64,000 nucleotides of DNA, from NCBI RefSeq assembly GCF_012979535.1, contig NZ_CP053015.1, positions 930,001-994,000 on the forward strand, in the 5' to 3' direction. The stretch is from Sphingomonas lacunae. GTDB taxonomy: Bacteria > Pseudomonadota > Alphaproteobacteria > Sphingomonadales > Sphingomonadaceae. This document shows positions 20,898-30,547 of this stretch, one piece after another. The position numbers and the translations under genes were made by a program. How positions within the stretch are numbered: the stretch's first letter is position 1; every line of letters begins with the position of its first letter. The notes beneath the pieces are model-generated. The model saw only the letters and a list, made by a program, of their open reading frames with translations. It made no database searches and had not been told where the DNA came from.

Positions 20898-21850
20898 GCG
20901 GTGGTGAGCGTGACGGGCCGGCGCTACATGGCTGGATGATCCTCGACAAGCCGCTCGGACTCGGCTCGACGCAGGGTGTGAGCGCGGTGAAGCGGGCGCT
21001 GCGAGAGGGTGGCTATGCCAAGTTGAAGGTGGGCCATGGCGGCACCCTCGACCCGCTGGCGACCGGCGTGCTGCCGGTGGCGCTGGGCGAGGCGACCAAG
21101 CTTGCCGGGCGGATGCTTGATGCGAGCAAAGTCTATGACTTCACCATCGGTTTTGGCACGCAGACCAGCGGACTCGATGCCGAGGGGGAGATTGTCGCGA
21201 CCAGCGAGGTGCGCCCGACACTCACCGATGTACAGTCGGTGCTGCCCCGCTTCACCGGGCTGATCGAGCAGGTGCCACCGGTCTATTCCGCGATAAAGAT
21301 CGACGGGCAGCGGGCCTATGACCGCGCTCGTGCTGGCGAGGATGTGCCGATGGCGGCGCGGGCGGTGACCATTCACACCCTATGCGTCAAAGAGAAAGAT
21401 GGCCCTTCAGCAAGCCCAGCGCGAGCGGATTTGAATGGTGCGCCACTCGATTCGATCACCCTCACCGCCCATGTCTCCAAGGGCACCTATATCCGCAGTC
21501 TGGCCCGCGACATCGCGCTGACGTGCGGGACAGTGGGGCATGTGACGATGCTGCGGCGGGTGCGGGCCGGGCCGTTCGGGCTCGATCAGGCGATTTCGCT
21601 GGACAAATTGGCGGATATGGCTAAGGCCCGCAGCCTTGAAGAGGTGATCTTGCCATTGGAGGCAGGGCTGGACGGTATCCCGGCTCTCTCTCTCGCACCC
21701 GGCGAGGCAAGGTTGATCCGCCAAGGGCGGACCCTTCCGGGGCAATCCGTGGACGACGGACTTTATCTGGCGATGGACGGTGATGTGCCGGTCGCGCTGG
21801 TCACGGTCCATGCCGGCGTGCTGGCAGTCGAACGCGGGTTCAATCTTTAG
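20894..21850 (+). CDS. truB: tRNA pseudouridine(55) synthase
   Basis: 318 residues from the GTG at 20894, overlapping the previous stop. The catalytic aspartate sits in GGTLDPLATGVLPVALGEATK, and GWMILDKPLGLGSTQGVSAVKR and VPPVYSAIKIDGQRAYDRAR are also family signatures. TruB makes pseudouridine in the T-loop of tRNAs. A short variable insert follows VKEKDGPSASPARADL. The gene is followed after 23 bp by rpsO, the normal arrangement. Confidence 0.97.
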   Translation: MSGGERDGPALHGWMILDKPLGLGSTQGVSAVKRALREGGYAKLKVGHGGTLDPLATGVLPVALGEATKLAGRMLDASKVYDFTIGFGTQTSGLDAEGEIVATSEVRPTLTDVQSVLPRFTGLIEQVPPVYSAIKIDGQRAYDRARAGEDVPMAARAVTIHTLCVKEKDGPSASPARADLNGAPLDSITLTAHVSKGTYIRSLARDIALTCGTVGHVTMLRRVRAGPFGLDQAISLDKLADMAKARSLEEVILPLEAGLDGIPALSLAPGEARLIRQGRTLPGQSVDDGLYLAMDGDVPVALVTVHAGVLAVERGFNL

Positions 21851-21873
21851 ACTCGATACCGTGAAAGACTGAC

Positions 21874-22143
21874 ATGACGATCACCACCGAGAAAAAAGCC
21901 GAAGTCATCAAGGACAACGCCCGCGCCGCTAACGACACCGGTTCGCCGGAAGTGCAGGTCGCGATCCTGACGACGCGCATCAACCAGCTGACCGACCACT
22001 TCAAGGCCCACCACAAGGACAACCACTCGCGTCGTGGTCTCCTGATGATGGTCAACAAGCGTCGCTCGCTGCTCGACTATCTCAAGCGCAAGGACGTAGC
22101 CCGCTATCAGGCGCTCATCGCCAAGCTCGGCCTGCGCAAGTGA
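21874..22143 (+). CDS. rpsO: 30S ribosomal protein S15
   Basis: 89 residues, the standard length. Family features include [24 protein letters not shown] and the RNA-binding [26 protein letters not shown] stretch (about 42-68). S15 binds 16S rRNA early in small-subunit assembly. A terminator follows directly, separating it from pnp. Confidence 0.99.
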   Translation: MTITTEKKAEVIKDNARAANDTGSPEVQVAILTTRINQLTDHFKAHHKDNHSRRGLLMMVNKRRSLLDYLKRKDVARYQALIAKLGLRK

Positions 22144-22153
22144 CGTAAATGCT

Positions 22154-22174
22154 CGGCTCCCCACTGGGGAGCCG
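22154..22174 (+). terminator. Terminator after rpsO
   Basis: CGGCTCCCC, a 3-nt loop and GGGGAGCCG form a perfect 9-bp stem 10 bp after the rpsO stop, followed by ATTTGCATTT. It should end or attenuate the operon before pnp. Confidence 0.8.
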
Positions 22175-22184
22175 ATTTGCATTT

Positions 22185-22270
22185 GCGTCATCCCCGCGAA
22201 GGCGGGGATCCAACTGATGCCATCTCCATCGGCTCTGTCGGGAGATGGGCTCCTGCCTTCGCCGGGGCGC
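22185..22270. repeat. Intergenic palindromic repeat (REP-like)
   Basis: The stretch begins CGTCATCCCCGCGAAGGCGG and contains CCCCGC-GAAG-GCGGGG (6-bp stem), an inner pair CATCTCC/GGAGATG, and a degraded right half CTGCCTTCGCCGGGG. Elements of this type, with GAAGGC cores, occur in many copies between genes in sphingomonads and other alphaproteobacteria. This is the only copy I see in the window. Confidence 0.75.
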
Positions 22271-22402
22271 TAACAGTAAAGGGGCTCTCCCGCACACGGC
22301 GGGATGGCCAAGGGGCACCAAGCAGCCCCGCACCGCCGCAGGCCGGTTTGCCTGCTCCAAGAAGAGGCCCCGCACGTAATAGGGCGAGCGGGTGATACAC
22401 AT

Positions 22403-24733
22403 ATGACAATGTTCAAGACTGAAACTGTTTCGATAGAATGGGGCGGCAAGACGCTGACCCTCGAAACCGGGCGCATCGCGCGCCAGGCGAATGGCGCGGT
22501 TCTCGCCACCTATGGCGAAACCGTGGTGCTGTGCGCCGTGACCGCCGCCAAGTCGGTCAAGGACGGGCAGGATTTCTTCCCGCTCACCGTCCATTATCAG
22601 GAAAAATTCTCCGCAGCCGGCCGCATTCCGGGCGGCTTCTTCAAGCGTGAACGCGGCGCAACCGAAAAGGAAACGCTGGTTTCGCGCCTGATCGACCGTC
22701 CGATCCGCCCGCTGTTCCCCGAAGGTTTTTACAACGAAATCAACGTCATCGCTCAGGTGATGAGCTATGATGGCGAGACCGAGCCCGACATTCTGGCGAT
22801 GGTCGCCGCGTCGGCTGCACTGACCATTTCGGGCGTCCCCTTCATGGGCCCGATCGGCGCGGCACGTGTTGGCTTCAAGGATGGCGAATATCAGCTCAAC
22901 CCGTCGATGGCCGAAGTCGCCGAAGGTCGCCTCGACCTCGTCGTCGCCGCCACCGATGAAGCGGTGATGATGGTCGAATCGGAAGCCAAGGAGCTGACCG
23001 AAGAGGAAATGCTCGGCGCGGTGATGTTCGCCCATGCCGAAAGCCGCAAGGTCATTGGCGCGATCATCGATCTGGCTGAAAAGGCCGCGAAGGATCCGTG
23101 GGAAATCGACCTCACCGACAATACCGCCGACATCAAGAAGAAGCTGAAGGATCTGGTCGGCGCTGACGTCGCCGCTGCCTACAAGCTGACCGACAAGTCG
23201 GCGCGGTCGAATGCGCTCAACGCCGCGCGTGACAAGGCCAAGGCTGCTTTCGCCGACGAAACGCCGCAGACCCAGATGGTCGCGATCAAGACGATGAAGA
23301 AGGTGGAAGCCGACATCGTCCGTGGTGCGATCCTGAAGGATGGTCAGCGCATTGACGGTCGCACCACCACACAGATCCGCCCGATCGAGGCGATCTGTGG
23401 CTTCCTGCCCCGCACCCATGGTTCGGCGCTGTTCACCCGCGGTGAAACGCAGGCGATCTGCACCACCACGCTGGGCACCAAGGACGCCGAGCAGATGATC
23501 GACGGCCTCGACGGCCTGTCCTATTCCAACTTCATGCTGCACTATAACTTCCCGCCCTATTCGGTCGGTGAAGTCGGCCGTTTCGGCGCGCCGGGTCGTC
23601 GTGAAGTCGGCCATGGCAAGCTGGCCTGGCGTGCGCTGCACCCGGTGCTGCCGTCGAAGGACGAGTTCCCCTATACCATCCGTATCCTCAGCGACATCAC
23701 CGAGTCTAACGGATCGTCATCGATGGCGACTGTCTGCGGTGGCTGCCTCAGCATGATGGACGCCGGTGTGCCGATCGCCCGTCCGGTGTCAGGCATCGCC
23801 ATGGGCCTGATCCTCGAAGGCAAGGATTTCGCGGTTCTCAGCGACATCCTTGGTGACGAAGACCATCTCGGCGACATGGACTTCAAGGTGGCTGGCACCG
23901 CTGAAGGCATCACCACGATGCAGATGGACATCAAGATTGCCGGCATCACCGAAGAAATCATGCGCAAGGCGCTGGAACAGGCCAAGGAAGGCCGCCAGCA
24001 TATCCTCGGCGAGATGGCCAAGGCGCTCGGCGAAGCCCGCACCGAACTGTCGGCCCATGCTCCGCGCATCGAGACGCTGCAGATCGACAAGTCGAAGATC
24101 CGCGACGTCATCGGCACCGGCGGCAAGGTCATCCGCGAGATCGTCGCCACCACCGGCGCCAAGGTCGACATTGACGATGAAGGCCTGATCAAGGTGTCTT
24201 CGTCCGACCTCAGCCAGATCGAAGCCGCGATCAACTGGATCAAGGGCATTGTCGAGGAAGCCGAAGTCGGCAAAATCTACAATGGCAAGGTCGTCAACAT
24301 TGTTGATTTCGGTGCGTTCGTGAACTTCATGGGCGGCAAGGACGGTCTCGTCCACGTTTCCGAAATGCGCAACGAGCGCGTCGAAAAGCCGACCGATGTC
24401 GTGTCCGAAGGCCAGGAAGTGAAGGTCAAGGTCCTTGAGATCGACCCGCGCGGCAAGGTTCGCCTGTCGATGCGCGTTGTCGATCAGGAAACCGGTGAGG
24501 AACTGCCCGACACCCGCCCCCCGCGCGAACCGCGTGAAGGCGGCGACCGTGGCCCTCGTGGCGACCGTGGCGGTCGCGACCGTGACGGTGACCGTGGTGG
24601 ACGCCGCCGACCGGGCGGTGACCGTGGCGGTGATCGCGATCGCGGTCCGCGTCGTGAACGCAACGATCGCGATGGTGGCAATGGCGGTGGCGAAGGCGAC
24701 GGCGGTCTGCCGGGCTTCATCACCGGCGAATAA
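22403..24733 (+). CDS. pnp: Polyribonucleotide nucleotidyltransferase (PNPase)
   Basis: 776 residues from the ATG at 22403 (another ATG at 22409; no strong ribosome site). PNPase degrades RNA 3' to 5' by phosphorolysis. Two RNase PH domains flank a helical domain: [19 protein letters not shown] and [20 protein letters not shown] in the first, [17 protein letters not shown] and [12 protein letters not shown] in the second, then a KH domain ([15 protein letters not shown]) and an S1 domain ([21 protein letters not shown]). After S1 there is a roughly 65-residue tail rich in Arg, Gly and Asp, with many GDR/GGD repeats, longer than in E. coli. The gene lies 260 bp after rpsO. Confidence 0.98.
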   Translation: MTMFKTETVSIEWGGKTLTLETGRIARQANGAVLATYGETVVLCAVTAAKSVKDGQDFFPLTVHYQEKFSAAGRIPGGFFKRERGATEKETLVSRLIDRPIRPLFPEGFYNEINVIAQVMSYDGETEPDILAMVAASAALTISGVPFMGPIGAARVGFKDGEYQLNPSMAEVAEGRLDLVVAATDEAVMMVESEAKELTEEEMLGAVMFAHAESRKVIGAIIDLAEKAAKDPWEIDLTDNTADIKKKLKDLVGADVAAAYKLTDKSARSNALNAARDKAKAAFADETPQTQMVAIKTMKKVEADIVRGAILKDGQRIDGRTTTQIRPIEAICGFLPRTHGSALFTRGETQAICTTTLGTKDAEQMIDGLDGLSYSNFMLHYNFPPYSVGEVGRFGAPGRREVGHGKLAWRALHPVLPSKDEFPYTIRILSDITESNGSSSMATVCGGCLSMMDAGVPIARPVSGIAMGLILEGKDFAVLSDILGDEDHLGDMDFKVAGTAEGITTMQMDIKIAGITEEIMRKALEQAKEGRQHILGEMAKALGEARTELSAHAPRIETLQIDKSKIRDVIGTGGKVIREIVATTGAKVDIDDEGLIKVSSSDLSQIEAAINWIKGIVEEAEVGKIYNGKVVNIVDFGAFVNFMGGKDGLVHVSEMRNERVEKPTDVVSEGQEVKVKVLEIDPRGKVRLSMRVVDQETGEELPDTRPPREPREGGDRGPRGDRGGRDRDGDRGGRRRPGGDRGGDRDRGPRRERNDRDGGNGGGEGDGGLPGFITGE

Positions 24734-24763
24734 GCCCACAACCACATGGTTGAATAGCATGCG

Positions 24764-24790
24764 AAGGGGACGGGCAACTGTCCCCTTTTT
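24764..24790 (+). terminator. Rho-independent terminator after pnp
   Basis: AAGGGGAC pairs with GTCCCCTT across an 8-nt loop, followed by a T-run (CCCCTTTTTG). It is 31 bp after the pnp stop and also lies between pnp and the convergent smc gene. Confidence 0.85.
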
Positions 24791-24836
24791 GCTTGGGCGG
24801 CGGCCAACCAAGAGAGCGGGCGCCGCCGCGCTCCTG

Positions 24837-27800
24837 TCAGTTGGCGACCAATTCCGTGGCCTTGCCAAGATCGACTGACACCAGCCGGCTTACCCCCCGT
24901 TCGACCATCGTCACACCAAACAACCGGTGCATGCGTGCCATCGTCACGGCATTGTGGGTGACGATGAGGTAGCGGGTCGCTGTTTCGCTGACCATCCGGT
25001 CCAGCAGGTCACAAAAGCGTTCGACATTGGCGTCATCGAGCGGCGCGTCGACTTCATCGAGAACACAAATCGGCGCCGGATTGGTAAGAAAAAGGGCAAA
25101 TATGAGGGCGACCGCGGTCAGCGCCTGTTCCCCGCCTGACAAAAGGGTGAGCGACGCCAGTTTCTTACCGGGCGGTTGGGCCATGATTTCAAGCCCTGCT
25201 TCGAGCGGGTCATCCGAATCGACCAGGGCCAGATGGGCCTGACCGCCGCCAAAGAGGGTTGAGAAAAGGCTGCGAAAATGGCCATCGACCTGCTCAAAGG
25301 CTTCCGTCAGCCGCTGCCGCCCCTCGCGGTTCAGATGGCCGATTGACCCGCGCAGGCGATTGACCGCGAGTTGCAATTCCTCTGCCTCGGCAGCAGAGCT
25401 GGTCTGCTCGACCTCGAGATCGGCGAGTTCCTGGGCGGCGACAAGGTTGACGGGCCCGATTCGCTCGCGCTCGTGGTTGAGCCGCTCATGCGCCTGGCTT
25501 TCATCCTGAGGGCTGCCAACCTCTGCTGCATCAAAGCCTGCCTTTTCTGGCAATAGCGGTGGCGGGCAGGAAAAACGTTCGCCCGATATCCGACCCATTT
25601 CAATCCGCCGTTGCTCGGCGTTTTCGGCGCGGGCCATGGCTCCCGCGCGGGCTTCTCTGGCAGCGGCCAGTGCCTCGCGCACCGCTTCAAGCTGCTGATC
25701 GGCGACGCGCGCGGCTTCGCCGGCAGCCCGTTCGCCGGCCACTGACTCGGCAACGCGGGCGGCGATCGCGGTAACGGCGGCTGCAGCCTCGGCAATGGCC
25801 GTGTCGAGCGCCTCGGGCTTTCCATGAAGGGTGCCGAGTTCAGTGCCGATGTCATTCAGCCGCTCATTCATCGCGGCGATGCGGCGGGCCGCTTCTCCGG
25901 CGCGCGCTTTCCAGCCACGCACCTCGGCCTGCGCCTCAATTTGAGCCTCTCGCAGACGGGCGACGTCGCGGTCAAGCAGGGCCAACGCCTCCCGGTCGGC
26001 AGCGAGCGACTGGCGCGCGGTGGCGGCATGATCATCGCGTTCACGCAGCCGGGCAGCCGTGGCCTCACCATCAGGCAGCGCTGCCAAGGTGGCAGCGGTA
26101 GCTGAATGGGCCGCGCGTGCCTCACCCAGTTCAAACCGCGCGGCATCAGTGCGATCGGCGATATGAGCCGCTGTGGCTGTGTAGCGTTCCAGCGCCGAGT
26201 CGGCAGCATCCGCTGCGCGACGGGCGGCGCGGGCGACATGTTCGGCAGTAGCCAAGGCCTGGTGCGCGGCCTGCTGCGCTGCGTCGGCGGCAGCAAGCGA
26301 TCGTGTCTCTTCTGCCAAGGCAGCAGCGATTTGATCCACCCCTGCGCGAACATGTGGCAGCTGTTTGGAGACGGCGTCACGGCGATTTCTGCGGGCCAAT
26401 CGTTCGGCGGTAGCGGCTCCATCACCGATCGAGACGAAACCGTCCCAACGGCGCATCTGACCATCGCGGGTGACCAGACGCTGGCCGACCAGCAAAGCTT
26501 GCCCTTCATCGCGATCTGCCACACCGATCTGGGCGAGCCGCCGCGCCAGCGCCGGAGGCGCAGTGACATGGTCGGACAAGGCGGTCAGCCCGGCAGGCAA
26601 GTGGGGATCGGCGGCCCCGGGAGGATCACCCGCACCTTGCCAGCCGCGTCCTTGCATATCCGCCCCATCAGCCAGCAGTGGGGCAGTGAGGTCTTCACCC
26701 AGCGCGGCCGCCAGTGCGGCCTCAAAACCCGGCTCGGCCCGGAGATGGGCAAGCACTTGGTCATCGCTGACCGCAGACGCCTGAAGCGAACGGTCGAGGG
26801 CGGCAGCTTCGCTTTCAAGCGCCGAGAGAGCGGCCTTTGCCTCGGCAAGCGCAGCGGCGGCCTCGGCGTGCCGGTCGGCAGCGACAGCCCGAGCGGCCGT
26901 AGCGGCTGCCAGTGCGGCATCACAGGATCCGATCGATTCCTGTGCGCGAACCACATCCCGCCCGGCCTGATGAGCGGCGCCGGTCAGCGCATCGCCATCA
27001 CCAGCGGCGCTAGCTTCCTGCTCCAGTCGCGCCAATTCCGCCTCGATCCTGGCCAGGCGACGGCCCGATTCGGCGTGCGCCGCTTCGGCAATGCGGCGCT
27101 CGGCGCTTTCATTGGCGGCTTCGGCCCGCGCCTCGGCAAGCGCCACCTCGGCGTCACGCAGACGATCCGCGCCGGCCATCAGGCGTGCGTCAAGGCCGGG
27201 ACGCTCCTTTTCGCGCGAGGCAATTTGCCGGGCCGACTGGCGCGCCAAGTCCTCAAGACGTTCGATTGCGGCCGCCCCTTCACGGGCCAGGGCATCCTCA
27301 GCCTCCCGGTCGCGTTCAATCCGGGCTTGTTCGGCAGCCAGATCGGCAATGCGACGATCCAGCGTCTGCCGCTCGGCCCGCAACTGCGTCAACCGCGTCG
27401 CAGCACCATGCTCGGCCTCACGCTCACTGGTCGCCTGATCGCGCAGGTGGACGAGTGCCGCCATGGCTTCCGCCTGAGCGGCAGATGCGGCTTGCTGGTC
27501 GGCGCTGGCGGCTTCTACTCTGGCTTCGGCAGCCTGTGATTCGGCCCGTGCAGCATCCGCAGCGGCAGCCGCATCACGCCACCGGGCGAAGATCATCCGT
27601 CCCTCGGCCACACGTATCTGATCGGACAGGCGGGTATAGCGCTCCGCGGCCCGTGCCTGACGCCGCAAAGCTCCGGCACGTTGCTCCATATCGCCGAGAA
27701 GGTCTGCCAGTCGGGCGAGATTGGTTTCGGTGGCTCGCAATTTCTGTTCGGCATCTTTGCGACGCACATGCAGACCGGCGATTCCCGCTGCTTCTTCAAG

Positions 27801-28295
27801 TAATTGGCGCCGTTCCTGCGGCTTGGCAGAAATGATCCCGGCCACCTTGCCCTGGCTGACCAGCGCCGGACTGTGGGCACCGGTGGCGGCATCGGCAAAG
27901 ATCAGGGCGACATCGCGGGCGCGGACATCCTGCCCGTTGGCGCGATAGGCAGAACCGGCACCCCGTTCAATGCGACGCACCACCTCCAGTGCATCCCCGT
28001 CACCAGCAGCGACAAGGCCTGGCAACGGTGCTCCCTCGGTATCACAGACCAGTGCCACTTCGGCGAAATCCCGCGATGGGCGGGTTTCAGTCCCGGCAAA
28101 GATGACATCATCCATGCCGCCCGAGCGCATGGATTTCGGACTCGATTCGCCCATGACCCAGCGGATCGCCTCAAGCAGGTTGGATTTGCCACAACCATTG
28201 GGGCCAACGACACCGGTCAGCCCCGGCTCGATCCTGAGTTCGGTCGGCTCAACAAAGCTTTTGAAGCCGGTGAGGCGCAAACGGCTGATCCGCAT
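24837..28295 (-). CDS. smc: Chromosome segregation protein SMC
   Basis: 1152 residues. ATPase head halves sit at both ends: Walker A GPNGCGKSNLLEAIRWVMGE near 32-52, signature LLSGGEQALTAVALIFAL and Walker B VLDEVDAPLDDANVERF near the C-terminus. Two long Ala/Glu/Arg-rich coiled coils flank a hinge near the middle (around residues 520-610). SMC with ScpAB compacts and aligns chromosome arms. The protein is one of the longest in the window and antisense open frames within it are artefacts of its composition. Convergent with pnp. Confidence 0.97.
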   Translation of the reverse strand: MRISRLRLTGFKSFVEPTELRIEPGLTGVVGPNGCGKSNLLEAIRWVMGESSPKSMRSGGMDDVIFAGTETRPSRDFAEVALVCDTEGAPLPGLVAAGDGDALEVVRRIERGAGSAYRANGQDVRARDVALIFADAATGAHSPALVSQGKVAGIISAKPQERRQLLEEAAGIAGLHVRRKDAEQKLRATETNLARLADLLGDMEQRAGALRRQARAAERYTRLSDQIRVAEGRMIFARWRDAAAAADAARAESQAAEARVEAASADQQAASAAQAEAMAALVHLRDQATSEREAEHGAATRLTQLRAERQTLDRRIADLAAEQARIERDREAEDALAREGAAAIERLEDLARQSARQIASREKERPGLDARLMAGADRLRDAEVALAEARAEAANESAERRIAEAAHAESGRRLARIEAELARLEQEASAAGDGDALTGAAHQAGRDVVRAQESIGSCDAALAAATAARAVAADRHAEAAAALAEAKAALSALESEAAALDRSLQASAVSDDQVLAHLRAEPGFEAALAAALGEDLTAPLLADGADMQGRGWQGAGDPPGAADPHLPAGLTALSDHVTAPPALARRLAQIGVADRDEGQALLVGQRLVTRDGQMRRWDGFVSIGDGAATAERLARRNRRDAVSKQLPHVRAGVDQIAAALAEETRSLAAADAAQQAAHQALATAEHVARAARRAADAADSALERYTATAAHIADRTDAARFELGEARAAHSATAATLAALPDGEATAARLRERDDHAATARQSLAADREALALLDRDVARLREAQIEAQAEVRGWKARAGEAARRIAAMNERLNDIGTELGTLHGKPEALDTAIAEAAAAVTAIAARVAESVAGERAAGEAARVADQQLEAVREALAAAREARAGAMARAENAEQRRIEMGRISGERFSCPPPLLPEKAGFDAAEVGSPQDESQAHERLNHERERIGPVNLVAAQELADLEVEQTSSAAEAEELQLAVNRLRGSIGHLNREGRQRLTEAFEQVDGHFRSLFSTLFGGGQAHLALVDSDDPLEAGLEIMAQPPGKKLASLTLLSGGEQALTAVALIFALFLTNPAPICVLDEVDAPLDDANVERFCDLLDRMVSETATRYLIVTHNAVTMARMHRLFGVTMVERGVSRLVSVDLGKATELVAN

Positions 28296-28354
28296 CAGCG
28301 GTGCTGCCCGAAAGTCAGTCCAAGGACCACGCCCCGCCCCCCGGCGTCAGATGA

Positions 28355-29110
28355 TCAACGGGCTCCTGCAGCCTGCAACCGCTGACGCAAGCTCGGCCAA
28401 TCGGCAGTGCCCGCCAGAAGTTCGCCATTGAGCACAAAGCTGGGCGTTCCGCTTATCTCGAACTCCTTGCTGTTGCGTTCGGTCGATTCGGCCCAGTGAT
28501 TGACCTTGGCGACATCGGTCAGGCAGCGATTGAGCTGATCCGCCGGCAGGCCGCGTGCGGCAAAGAAGGTGTCGATCTTGAGCCCCTGAGCCAGAAAGGC
28601 AAAGCGTTCCGCTTCAGGCTGGGCCGAAGCTTGTTGCAACAGATCCTGCGGCGCAGAAGAGAAACCGGCCTGCAACTCTTCCTGCGAGGCATAAAGATTT
28701 TCGAGCAGCGGGAAATAGCGGTCGGGCCCGGCACAATTCACACCGCTGGCCAGCACCAGGTCGATTGCATTGAGCATGAAGGGCCGGATTTCCAAGCTGA
28801 CGCGACCGGAATCGACAAATTCACGCTTCAGCGGTTCTGACCCGGTGCGGGAAAAGTCTGCACAATGGCTGCACGTCGGCGAGACGAATTCAATCAGCTG
28901 CAAGGGGGCATCCGGGTTGCCCATGCGCATACCATCCGGCGTTGCCTCGACAACTTGCGACCAGCTCTTGCCCGCGGGAGCGGCAACAGGTTCAATCCTG
29001 TCACCACCCGATGTGGTGGTGTCCCCGCCGCCACAGGCGGCCAGCGCCAATGCCAAGGCGGTTGTGCCAGCAACGGCAAGCGAACGAAGCGAAGTAGCAA
29101 TGGGCATCAT
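28355..29110 (-). CDS. DsbA-like thiol oxidoreductase, lipoprotein (CSHC)
   Basis: 251 residues from the ATG at 29110, with AAGGA just upstream (a second ATG at 29107 is equally possible). Lipoprotein signal with lipobox LAAC near residue 25. The thioredoxin-like domain starts near 60 (GNPDAPLQLIEFVSPTCSHCADF), giving a CSHC active site, and the cis-proline loop is GTPSFVLNGE. The protein resembles DsbA-family, DSBA-like thioredoxin proteins common upstream of smc in sphingomonads. It sits 59 bp from smc and 50 bp from its paralogue. Confidence 0.9.
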   Translation of the reverse strand: MMPIATSLRSLAVAGTTALALALAACGGGDTTTSGGDRIEPVAAPAGKSWSQVVEATPDGMRMGNPDAPLQLIEFVSPTCSHCADFSRTGSEPLKREFVDSGRVSLEIRPFMLNAIDLVLASGVNCAGPDRYFPLLENLYASQEELQAGFSSAPQDLLQQASAQPEAERFAFLAQGLKIDTFFAARGLPADQLNRCLTDVAKVNHWAESTERNSKEFEISGTPSFVLNGELLAGTADWPSLRQRLQAAGAR

Positions 29111-29160
29111 GTCATCCTTGGTCAACAAAGACTGTGAGAGAAGGAATAGGCAATAGTCGC

Positions 29161-29910
29161 TCAGCGCGCCAGTGCCGCGTCGAGCGCAGGGCGCAAGGCC
29201 GTCCAGCTATACGCGTTCGGAACCAGCGTCCCGTTAAGCGTGAAGGAGGGCGTCCCCTGAACCCCAACCGTTGCCGCCTGGTTCGACTGATCGATCAGCC
29301 GCTGTGCCATGGTCATGTCACTTAGACACTGGTTGATTTGAGCGGGAGTAAAGCCCCGACCCCGCATCCATGTGGTGACGCCACTATCGTCGGCGACACG
29401 GCGCAACCGCTGCGCAAGCGGAAGGGCTCCCCATTGTTGCAAGGTCGCCTGCGGCAGGGCCCGGACCCGGTCAAGGATAGCGCTTTGTTGGCCCATCATG
29501 GATTCATGGCGGGAAAAAAAGCGGTTCGGCGCACCGCAATTGGTCGCCGCAGCCATCGCCAGGTCAACCGGATCACGAACGACATGGCGCACCTCCACAC
29601 TGACGGTGCCCCGTGCGACATAGTCACTGCGCAGGACCCGGCCTGCCTCCGCAGAAAAATGTGCACAGTGGGGACAGGTGTAACTGACATATTCAGCCAG
29701 GCGGACACGCGCAGACGGGTTGCCGAGGATATGGCTGCCCTGATCCCCGGTGCGAACCATCGCTGTCCATGCCGGTGCTGCCGGAGCAGCTTGTGCCAAT
29801 AGGGCCTGACTGCCAAAGGAAAGAGCCGCCGTTGTCCCGGCCACCATGATGGCGCCTTGCATCGAGCGGCGACGAAGCAGGGCAAAGATGCTGTTTGCGG
29901 ACATGGGCAT
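29161..29910 (-). CDS. DsbA-like thiol oxidoreductase, secreted (CPHC)
   Basis: 249 residues. Signal peptide with MQGAIMVAGTTAALSFGSQ near 17-35, then LAEYVSYTCPHCAHFSAEAG with active site CPHC, the classical DsbA sequence, and a cis-proline loop GTPSFTLNG. It is a paralogue of the neighbouring downstream gene; the two differ in the active-site dipeptide and anchoring (free versus lipoprotein), so their redox properties may differ. The likely role is disulfide formation in exported proteins. An in-frame ATG two codons in is an alternative start. Confidence 0.9.
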   Translation of the reverse strand: MPMSANSIFALLRRRSMQGAIMVAGTTAALSFGSQALLAQAAPAAPAWTAMVRTGDQGSHILGNPSARVRLAEYVSYTCPHCAHFSAEAGRVLRSDYVARGTVSVEVRHVVRDPVDLAMAAATNCGAPNRFFSRHESMMGQQSAILDRVRALPQATLQQWGALPLAQRLRRVADDSGVTTWMRGRGFTPAQINQCLSDMTMAQRLIDQSNQAATVGVQGTPSFTLNGTLVPNAYSWTALRPALDAALAR

Positions 29911-29957
29911 CCCAGTAACTGGCGGGCCATCAGCCCTGATGGAGAATGACGGGCGAC

Positions 29958-30533
29958 TTAGCTGATTTTAGGCAGGGCGTCACGCCTTGCCAGACTGGTC
30001 GCCAACCCTTCCAGCACAGCGCGCAATTCGGGATCGGCTATCCCATTGAGAGTAGGGGAAACCGGCACCGTCGGAGCACTTGCACCGGGTTCGACGAGTG
30101 GCAGGCGAGCCGTCGGCGCCTTGCGCCGGACCACACCCTGGTTCAGCCGCACGCGGGAGACCGCCGCATAGCCAAAGAAGCGGTTCACCCGTTCGATGAT
30201 GTCCGGCACCACATGCTGAACCACGGTGGCATGAGCGCTGCCAACAGTTATCGACAAAGTTCCATCCGCTTTCCTGCCTTGCGGAAAGCGGAGCGATTCG
30301 GGTGACGTCACCATCGCCAGCTTGGCTCCGACGATTTCCGGCCAGCGTGTAATGATGGAACTTTGCACAAAACCGAATTTGCGAAAGGCCATTTCACCAA
30401 TGGCCGGCACCAGATCAGCAACACGCCGGGCCTCCCCGCCGCGGGGACGGTCAGGCCGGACGTTGGCCGGAGAAGCCTTGCGCGCCTTTTGGCCGCTGTC
30501 AGGAGGAGACGCTTTCGTCATTCTGCCTGCCAT
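29958..30533 (-). CDS. DUF721 (DciA-like) protein
   Basis: 191 residues. The DUF721 core is seen in VADLVPAIGEMAFRKFGF, ITRWPEIVGAKLAMVTSPESLRFP and LSITVGSAHATVVQHVVPDIIERVNRFFGY. DciA proteins load the replicative helicase in bacteria without DnaC, and DUF721 is their shared domain; whether this member does so is inferred. The start is 14 bp from the divergent mutY start, so promoters must overlap coding sequence. A second ATG four codons in, preceded by GGCAG, is an alternative start. Confidence 0.88.
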   Translation of the reverse strand: MAGRMTKASPPDSGQKARKASPANVRPDRPRGGEARRVADLVPAIGEMAFRKFGFVQSSIITRWPEIVGAKLAMVTSPESLRFPQGRKADGTLSITVGSAHATVVQHVVPDIIERVNRFFGYAAVSRVRLNQGVVRRKAPTARLPLVEPGASAPTVPVSPTLNGIADPELRAVLEGLATSLARRDALPKIS

Positions 30534-30547
30534 GCCATAGCCACCCC

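Noticed and set aside
22271..22402. A riboswitch in the pnp leader
   Set aside because: No known riboswitch core could be recognised; the leader is only generally structured.
22115..23641. A 508-residue minus-strand frame opposite pnp
   Set aside because: It mirrors the PNPase codons; the plus-strand PNPase motifs leave no doubt about the coding strand.
26106..27539. A 477-residue plus-strand frame inside smc
   Set aside because: Antisense to the SMC coiled coil; composition artefact.
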